A stretch of 64,000 bases of DNA from assembly GCA_910591455.2 (NCBI GenBank), contig OU342806.1, positions 26,727,017 through 26,791,016 on the forward strand, in the 5' to 3' direction. Below, in pieces: positions 57,026 through 64,000 of this stretch. A model generated the notes under the pieces. That model was not told the origin of the DNA and did no database searches. It worked only from the letters and a program-made list of their open reading frames with translations. Positions within the stretch are counted from its first letter, which is position 1; every line of letters begins with the position of its first letter. The translations under genes and the position numbers were made by a program. The stretch comes from Pholis gunnellus (Eukaryota; Chordata; Actinopteri; Perciformes; Pholidae).

Positions 57026-57831
57026 TTTTCTACCAGCTGCTAGTAAGACAACAGCCATTTAACACAGAGATGATGCATATTGAGCTTGTTCCTATTATCA
57101 GAGACAGCTTCACATTGAGGATATGATCACCTACCTCAGCATCCATGAATGTGCTTGAAAGGTTTCACATCACAATGGAAAATTCATCACGACCAAGACA
57201 CAATTATTTGTCCATGAAATGCGATAATCCTACCACACGTTGACACGTTGGTTTAGGAAGCTATGGAGAAGGACTTCTGGACGGTCTCAACAAAGTTCTG
57301 GAAAAAACAATAAGACTACTCAGGAGCAGCACACAAGGGGCAGTTTTCAGTCAAGTGTGAAGCGGTTGGGAGGGGAGTCGGCACCTACAAGGGAGGAGAA
57401 CTGCTGTCCCTGATGGGGATATTGTCAAATGGTGGAACGAGCCCTTTGAGGAACTCCGAATCCCGACCAACACAATTCGAGTTGCAGCTGGGGGACCTCA
57501 GAACTGCTTCTCTGCTCTTTGCAGATTATGTTGATCTATTGGCTTCATCAGGCCGGCTTCATCAGGCAGGATTACAGTTAGCACCTACAATTATCAAGCC
57601 GTGGTTCTCAACCAGAAAGTGGAGGATTCCTCAGCCCTGGGTGGGAGTGAGTGGCTGCCCCAAATGACAGAGTTCAAGTATCTCTGAGAGAAAACATTAT
57701 TCACATAGTGCTTCTTTTCATCCAGTTTCCTAGGAATGCAGCTCAGAAGACTTTGATTGTGTGGAGGGAAAGCTAACCCTGGGGCACTAAGTAGAGTTTT
57801 ATTGTGTCGAGTAAGCAGAGACAAAGAATAG

Positions 57832-57904
57832 TGTTTCCGCCCAGTTTCGAACGGGGGACCTTTCGCGTGTGAAGTGAACGTGATAACCACTACACTACGG
57901 AAAC
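57832..57904 (-). tRNA. tRNA-Val-CAC: tRNA-Val(CAC), copy 34, anticodon-stem mismatch
   Basis: Anticodon stem TTCAC / GCGAA: pair 30-40 becomes A-C. With the T-stem mismatch shared by all copies this is likely a weak or dead gene. Confidence 0.85.
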
Positions 57905-58143
57905 CACTGAAAACCACTTTTACGCACGTGCCCAGGCTCAATGCACTATTCACACTTGACTGCAAACATTTCAGATGCCAGACGACATGATTTCCGAATG
58001 GATTCAGTAACAGCTGCTGTGTCATTGAGTGACAGTAAATGTCTACTACACTTAAAGCCTCCCCTGTATAGCTCTAAGAATTCCCTTTAAAGGCCAGAAC
58101 AGCGCCACTTTTTTTTTACTAGCCAAAGATACTGCTAGAGCAG

Positions 58144-58215
58144 TCCTCGTTAGTATAGTGGACAGTATCTCTGCTTGTCACGCAGAAGACCAGGGTTCGA
58201 TTCCCTGACGGGGAG
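58144..58215 (+). tRNA. tRNA-Asp-GTC: tRNA-Asp(GTC), copy 35
   Basis: Type sequence. Confidence 0.95.
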
Positions 58216-59021
58216 TTTTCTACCAGCTGCTAGTAAGACAACAGCCATTTAACACAGAGATGATGCATATTGAGCTTGTTCCTATTATCAGAGACAGCTT
58301 CACATTGAGGATATGATCACCTACCTCAGCATCCATGAATGTGCTCGAAAGGTTTCACATCACAATGGAAAATTCATCACGACCAAGACACAATTATTTG
58401 TCCATGAAATGCGATAATCCTACCACACGTTGACACGTTGGTTTAGGAAGCTATGGAGAAGGACTTCTGGACGGTCTCAACAAAGTTCTGGAAAAAACAA
58501 TAAGACTACTCAGGAGCAGCACACAAGGGGCAGTTTTCAGTCAAGTGTGAAGCGGTTGGGAGGGGAGTCGGCACCTACAAGGGAGGAGAACTGCTGTCCC
58601 TGATGGGGATATTGTCAAATGGTGGAACGAGCCCTTTGAGGAACTCCGAATCCCGACCAACACAATTCGAGTTGCAGCTGGGGGACCTCAGAACTGCTTC
58701 TCTGCTCTTTGCAGATTATGTTGATCTATTGGCTTCATCAGGCCGGCTTCATCAGGCAGGATTACAGTTAGCACCTACAATTATCAAGCCGTGGTTCTCA
58801 ACCAGAAAGTGGAGGATTCCTCAGCCCTGTGTGGGAGTGAGTGGCTGCCCCAAATGACAGAGTTCAAGTATCTCTGAGAGAAAACATTATTCACATAGTG
58901 CTTCTTTTCATCCAGTTTCCTAGGAACGCAGCTCAGAAGACTTTGATTGTGTGGAGGGAAAGCTAACCCTGGGGCACTAAGTAGAGTTTTATTGTGTCGA
59001 GTAAGCAGAGACAAAGAATAG

Positions 59022-59094
59022 TGTTTCCGCCCAGTTTCGAACGGGGGACCTTTCGCGTGTGAAGCGAACGTGATAACCACTACACTACGGAAAC
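59022..59094 (-). tRNA. tRNA-Val-CAC: tRNA-Val(CAC), copy 35
   Basis: Type sequence. Confidence 0.93.
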
Positions 59095-59333
59095 CACCGA
59101 AAACCACTTTTACGCACGTGCCCAGGCTCAATGCACTATTCACACTTGATTGCAAACATTTCAGATGCCAGACGACATGATTTCCGAATGGATTCAGTAA
59201 CAGCTGCTGTGTCATTGAGTGACAGTAAATGTCTACTACACTTAAAGCCTCCCCTGTATAGCTCTAAGAATTCCCTTTAAAGGCCAGAACAGCGCCACTT
59301 TTTTTTTACTAGCCAAAGATACTGCTAGAGCAG

Positions 59334-59397
59334 TCCTCGTTTGTATAGTGGACAGTATCTCTGCTTGTCACGCAGAAGACCAGGGTTCGATTCCCTG
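59334..59397 (+). pseudogene. tRNA-Asp-GTC: tRNA-Asp(GTC) copy 36, 3' acceptor strand lost
   Basis: After ttccctg the gene's ACGGGGAG and the TTTT stop are replaced by CCCGGG followed by ttctacc. The acceptor stem cannot form. It also has the base-9 A to T change. Confidence 0.92.
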
Positions 59398-60207
59398 CCC
59401 GGGTTCTACCAGCTGCTAGTAAGACAACAGCCATTTAACACAGAGATGATGCATATTGAGCTTGTTCCTATTATCAGAGACAGCTTCACATTGAGGATAT
59501 GATCACCTACCTCAGCATCCATGAATGTGCTTGAAAGGTTTCACATCACAATGGAAAATTCATCACGACCAAGACACAATTATTTGTCCATGAAATGCGA
59601 TAATCCTACCACACGTTGACACGTTGGTTTAGGAAGCTATGGAGAAGGACTTCTGGACGGTCTCAACAAAGTTCTGGAACAAACAATAAGACTACTCAGG
59701 AGCAGCACACAAGGGGCAGTTTTCAGTCAAGTGTGAAGCGGTTGGGAGGGGAGTCGGCACCTACAAGGGAGGAGAACTGCTGTCCCTGATGGGGATATTG
59801 TCAAATGGTGGAACGAGCCCTTTGAGGAACTCCGAATCCCGACCAACACAATTCGAGTTGCAGCTGGGGGACCTCAGAACTGCTTCTCTGCTCTTTGCAG
59901 ATTATGTTGATCTATTGGCTTCATCAGGCCGGCTTCATCAGGCAGGATTACAGTTAGCACCTACAATTATCAAGCCGTGGTTCTCAACCAGAAAGTGGAG
60001 GATTCCTCAGCCCTGGGTGGGAGTGAGTGGCTGCCCCAAATGACAGAGTTCAAGTATCTCTGAGAGAAAACACTATTCACATAGTGCTTCTTTTCATCCA
60101 GTTTCCTAGGAATGCAGCTCAGAAGACTTTGATTGTGTGGAGGGAAAGCTAACCCTGGGGCACTAAGTAGAGTTTTATTGTGTCGAGTAAGCAGAGACAA
60201 AGAATAG

Positions 60208-60280
60208 TGTTTCCGCCCAGTTTCGAACGGGGGACCTTTCGCGTGTGAAGTGAACGTGATAACCACTACACTACGGAAAC
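60208..60280 (-). tRNA. tRNA-Val-CAC: tRNA-Val(CAC), copy 36, anticodon-stem mismatch
   Basis: Same A-C mismatch as copy 34. Confidence 0.85.
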
Positions 60281-60519
60281 CACTGAAAACCACTTTTACG
60301 CACGTGCCCAGGCTCAATGCACTATTCACACTTGACTGCAAACATTTCAGATGCCAGACGACATGATTTCCGATTGGATTCAGTAACAGCTGCTGTGTCA
60401 TTGAGTGACAGTAAATGTCTACTACACTTAAAGCCTCCCCTGTATAGCTCTAAGAATTCCCTTTAAAGGCCAGAACAGCGCCACTTTTTTTTTACTAGCC
60501 AAAGATACTGCTAGAGCAG

Positions 60520-60591
60520 TCCTCGTTAGTATAGTGGACAGTATCTCTGCTTGTCACGCAGAAGACCAGGGTTCGATTCCCTGACGGGGAG
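60520..60591 (+). tRNA. tRNA-Asp-GTC: tRNA-Asp(GTC), copy 37
   Basis: Type sequence. Confidence 0.95.
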
Positions 60592-61390
60592 TTTTCTACC
60601 AGCTGCTAGTAAGACAACAGCCATTTAACACAGAGATGATGCATATTGAGCTTGTTCCTATTATCAGAGACAGCTTCACATTGAGGATATGATCACCTAC
60701 CTCATAAATGTGCTTGAAAGGTTTCACATCACAATGGAAAATTCATCACGACCAAGACACAATTATTTGTCCATGAAATGCGATAATCCTACCACACGTT
60801 GACACGTTGGTTTAGGAAGCTATGGAGAAGGACTTCTGGACGGTCTCAACAAAGTTCTGGAAAAAACAATAAGACTACTCAGGAGCAGCACACAAGGGGC
60901 AGTTTTCAGTCAAGTGTGAAGCGGTTGGGAGGGGAGTCGGCACCTACAAGGGAGGAGAACTGCTGTCCCTGATGGGGATATTGTCAAATGGTGGAACGAG
61001 CCCTTTGAGGAACTCCGAATCCCGACCAACACAATTCGAGTTGCAGCTGGGGGACCTCAGAACTGCTTCTCTGCTCTTTGCAGATTATGTTGATCTATTG
61101 GCTTCATCAGGCCGGCTTCATCAGGCAGGATTACAGTTAGCACCTACAATTATCAAGCCGTGGTTCTCAACCAGAAAGTGGAGGATTCCTCAGCCCTGTG
61201 TGGGAGTGAGTGGCTGCCCCAAATGACAGAGTTCAAGTATCTCTGAGAGAAAACATTATTCACATAGTGCTTCTTTTCATCCAGTTTCCTAGGAACGCAG
61301 CTCAGAAGACTTTGATTGTGTGGAGGGAAAGCTAACCCTGGGGCACTAAGTAGAGTTTTATTGTGTCGAGGAAGCAGAGACAAAGAATAG

Positions 61391-61463
61391 TGTTTCCGCC
61401 CAGTTTCGAACGGGGGACCTTTCGCGTGTGAAGCGAACGTGATAACCACTACACTACGGAAAC
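61391..61463 (-). tRNA. tRNA-Val-CAC: tRNA-Val(CAC), copy 37
   Basis: Type sequence. Confidence 0.93.
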
Positions 61464-61702
61464 CACCGAAAACCACTTTTACGCACGTGCCCAGGCTCAA
61501 TGCACTATTCACACTTGATTGCAAACATTTCAGATGCCAGACGACATGATTTCCGAATGGATTCAGTCACAGCTGCTGTGTCATTGAGTGACAGTAAATG
61601 TCTACTACACTTAAAGCCTCCCCTGTATAGCTCTAAGAATTCCCTTTAAAGGCCAGAACAGCGCCACTTTTTTTTTACTAGCCAAAGATACTGCTAGAGC
61701 AG

Positions 61703-61774
61703 TCCTCGTTAGTATAGTGGACAGTATCTCTGCTTGTCACGCAGAAGACCAGGGTTCGATTCCCTGACGGGGAG
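61703..61774 (+). tRNA. tRNA-Asp-GTC: tRNA-Asp(GTC), copy 38
   Basis: Type sequence. Confidence 0.95.
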
Positions 61775-62580
61775 TTTTCTACCAGCTGCTAGTAAGACAA
61801 CAGCCATTTAACACAGAGATGATGCATATTGAGCTTGTTCCTATTATCAGAGACAGCTTCACATTGAGGATATGATCACCTACCTCAGCATCCATGAATG
61901 TGCTCGAAAGGTTTCACATCACAATGGAAAATTCATCACGACCAAGACACAATTATTTGTCCATGAAATGCGATAATCCTACCACACGTTGACACGTTGG
62001 TTTAGGAAGCTATGGAGAAGGACTTCTGGACGGTCTCAACAAAGTTCTGGAAAAAACAATAAGACTACTCAGGAGCAGCACACAAGGGGCAGTTTTCAGT
62101 CAAGTGTGAAGCGGTTGGGAGGGGAGTCGGCACCTACAAGGGAGGAGAACTGCTGTCCCTGATGGGGATATTGTCAAATGGTGGAACGAGCCCTTTGAGG
62201 AACTCCGAATCCCGACCAACACAATTCGAGTTGCAGCTGGGGGACCTCAGAACTGCTTCTCTGCTCTTTGCAGATTATGTTGATCTATTGGCTTCATCAG
62301 GCCGGCTTCATCAGGCAGGATTACAGTTAGCACCTACAATTATCAAGCCGTGGTTCTCAACCAGAAAGTGGAGGATTCCTCAGCCCTGTGTGGGAGTGAG
62401 TGGCTGCCCCAAATGACAGAGTTCAAGTATCTCTGAGAGAAAACATTATTCACATAGTGCTTCTTTTCATCCAGTTTCCTAGGAACGCAGCTCAGAAGAC
62501 TTTGATTGTGTGGAGGGAAAGCTAACCCTGGGGCACTAAGTAGAGTTTTATTGTGTCGAGTAAGCAGAGACAAAGAATAG

Positions 62581-62653
62581 TGTTTCCGCCCAGTTTCGAA
62601 CGGGGGACCTTTCGCGTGTGAAGCGAACGTGATAACCACTACACTACGGAAAC
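62581..62653 (-). tRNA. tRNA-Val-CAC: tRNA-Val(CAC), copy 38
   Basis: Type sequence. Confidence 0.93.
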
Positions 62654-62892
62654 CACCGAAAACCACTTTTACGCACGTGCCCAGGCTCAATGCACTATTC
62701 ACACTTGATTGCAAACATTTCAGATGCCAGACGACATGATTTCCGAATGGATTCAGTCACAGCTGCTGTGTCATTGAGTGACAGTAAATGTCTACTACAC
62801 TTAAAGCCTCCCCTGTATAGCTCTAAGAATTCCCTTTAAAGGCCAGAACAGCGCCACTTTTTTTTTACTAGCCAAAGATACTGCTAGAGCAG

Positions 62893-62956
62893 TCCTCGTT
62901 AGTATAGTGGACAGTATCTCTGCTTGTCACGCAGAAGACCAGGGTTCGATTCCCTG
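62893..62956 (+). pseudogene. tRNA-Asp-GTC: tRNA-Asp(GTC) copy 39, 3' acceptor strand lost
   Basis: Same CCCGGG replacement as copy 36, but without the base-9 change. Confidence 0.92.
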
Positions 62957-63181
62957 CCCGGGTTCTACCAGCTGCTAGTAAGACAACAGCCATTTAACAC
63001 AGAGATGATGCATATTGAGCTTGTTCCTATTATCAGAGACAGCTTCACATTGAGGATATGATCACCTACCTCAGCATCCATGAATGTGCTTGAAAGGTTT
63101 CACATCACAATGGAAAATTCATCACGACCAAGACACAATTATTTGTCCATGAAATGCGATAATCCTACCACACGTTGACAC

Positions 63182-63390
63182 GTTGGTTTAGGAAGCTATG
63201 GAGAAGGACTTCTGGACGGTCTCAACAAAGTTCTGGAACAAACAAGCTTCATCAGGCAGGATTACAGTTAGCACCTACAATTATCAAGCCGTGGTTCTCA
63301 ACCAGAAAGTGGAGGATTCCTCAGCCCTGGGTGGGAGTGAGTGGCTGCCCCAAATGACAGAGTTCAAGTATCTCTGAGAGAAAACACTAT
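63182..63390 (+). pseudogene. LINE-RT relic with internal deletion
   Basis: The relic jumps from ttctggaacaaacaa to gcttcatcaggcagg, removing several hundred bases including the FADD segment. The downstream LPQMTEFKYL part and tRNA-Val are kept. Confidence 0.8.
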
Positions 63391-63521
63391 TCACATAGTG
63401 CTTCTTTTCATCCAGTTTCCTAGGAATGCAGCTCAGAAGACTTTGATTGTGTGGAGGGAAAGCTAACCCTGGGGCACTAAGTAGAGTTTTATTGTGTCGA
63501 GTAAGCAGAGACAAAGAATAG

Positions 63522-63594
63522 TGTTTCCGCCCAGTTTCGAACGGGGGACCTTTCGCGTGTGAAGCGAACGTGATAACCACTACACTACGGAAAC
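63522..63594 (-). tRNA. tRNA-Val-CAC: tRNA-Val(CAC), copy 39
   Basis: Type sequence. Confidence 0.93.
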
Positions 63595-63833
63595 CACTGA
63601 AAACCACTTTTACGCACGTGCCCAGGCTCAATGCACTATTCACACTTGACTGCAAACATTTCAGATGCCAGACGACATGATTTCCGATTGGATTCAGTAA
63701 CAGCTGCTGTGTCATTGAGTGACAGTAAATGTCTACTACACTTAAAGCCTCCCCTGTATAGCTCTAAGAATTCCCTTTAAAGGCCAGAACAGCGCCACTT
63801 TTTTTTTACTAGCCAAAGATACTGCTAGAGCAG

Positions 63834-63905
63834 TCCTCGTTAGTATAGTGGACAGTATCTCTGCTTGTCACGCAGAAGACCAGGGTTCGATTCCCTGACG
63901 GGGAG
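63834..63905 (+). tRNA. tRNA-Asp-GTC: tRNA-Asp(GTC), copy 40
   Basis: Type sequence, the last gene before the window end. Confidence 0.95.
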
Positions 63906-64000
63906 TTTTCTACCAGCTGCTAGTAAGACAACAGCCATTTAACACAGAGATGATGCATATTGAGCTTGTTCCTATTATCAGAGACAGCTTCACATTGAGG

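Larger units (their letters stand above)
55859..64000. repeat. tRNA-Val/tRNA-Asp tandem array, right block
   Basis: The array continues after the insertion with relic anchors at 56223, 57413, 58603, 59789, 60972 and 62162, plus an internally deleted relic near 63200. It runs off the window end. The first unit has two small deletions (acacgttgg for acacgttgacacgttgg, and gtcaagagggg). Two units carry a CCCGGG scar at the Asp 3' end. Confidence 0.97.

Noticed and set aside
7394..64000. CRISPR array or bacterial tandem operon
   Set aside because: Units are over 1 kb, contain eukaryotic tRNA genes and LINE relics, and have no short spacer pattern.

Overview
The window looks like a piece of a teleost (probably percomorph) fish nuclear genome. 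It is an RNA-gene neighbourhood: 5S rRNA repeats followed by a very large tandem array of tRNA genes, with mobile DNA placed exactly inside the RNA genes. Fish-type 5S ends (..GTAAGCTT), a Tx1-type LINE, Rex1/Babar-like reverse-transcriptase relics and GT-AG introns support this. No bacterial features are present.

Region 1 (1-7393) is four 5S rRNA genes on the minus strand with a period of about 392 bp. The first is split by a 6.1-kb full-length non-LTR retrotransposon (111-6200, minus strand). Both of its ORFs are open: ORF1 is a nucleic-acid-binding protein with CCHC knuckles, and ORF2 is an APE endonuclease plus reverse transcriptase with a C-terminal Cys/His motif. Removing the element restores the 5S unit length. 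It resembles the 5S-targeted Mutsu group of the Tx1 clade. The fourth 5S gene is cut off at the junction with the tRNA array.

Region 2 (7394-46606 and 55859-64000) is a tandem array with a basic unit of about 1.18-1.19 kb. A full unit carries, in order, a decayed fragment of a LINE reverse transcriptase, a tRNA-Val(CAC) gene on the minus strand and a tRNA-Asp(GTC) gene on the plus strand. The two tRNA genes diverge, with about 239 bp between them. I count 39 tRNA-Val and 40 tRNA-Asp copies, a few of them damaged, one split and two lacking their 3' end. Three short 424-bp units have lost both tRNAs, and one partial unit kept only Asp. A 5158-bp block of units is itself duplicated in tandem (34001-39158 and 39159-44316).

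Region 3 (46647-55826) interrupts one tRNA-Asp gene in its anticodon stem. It is three head-to-tail copies of a 3060-bp unit that look identical on line-by-line reading. The unit is unrelated to the rest of the window. On its minus strand I can assemble what looks like a complete small spliced gene: an ETS-like promoter site, a non-coding first exon, canonical GT-AG introns, a 75-codon reading frame continuous over four exons, and an AATAAA signal. I do not recognise the protein. The precise tRNA insertion, the triplication and the intact gene model make this the most unusual part of the window.

Overall, the locus behaves as a landing zone for RNA-gene-targeted elements, overwritten by unequal exchange that has spread passengers such as the LINE relic and marker mutations through the array.
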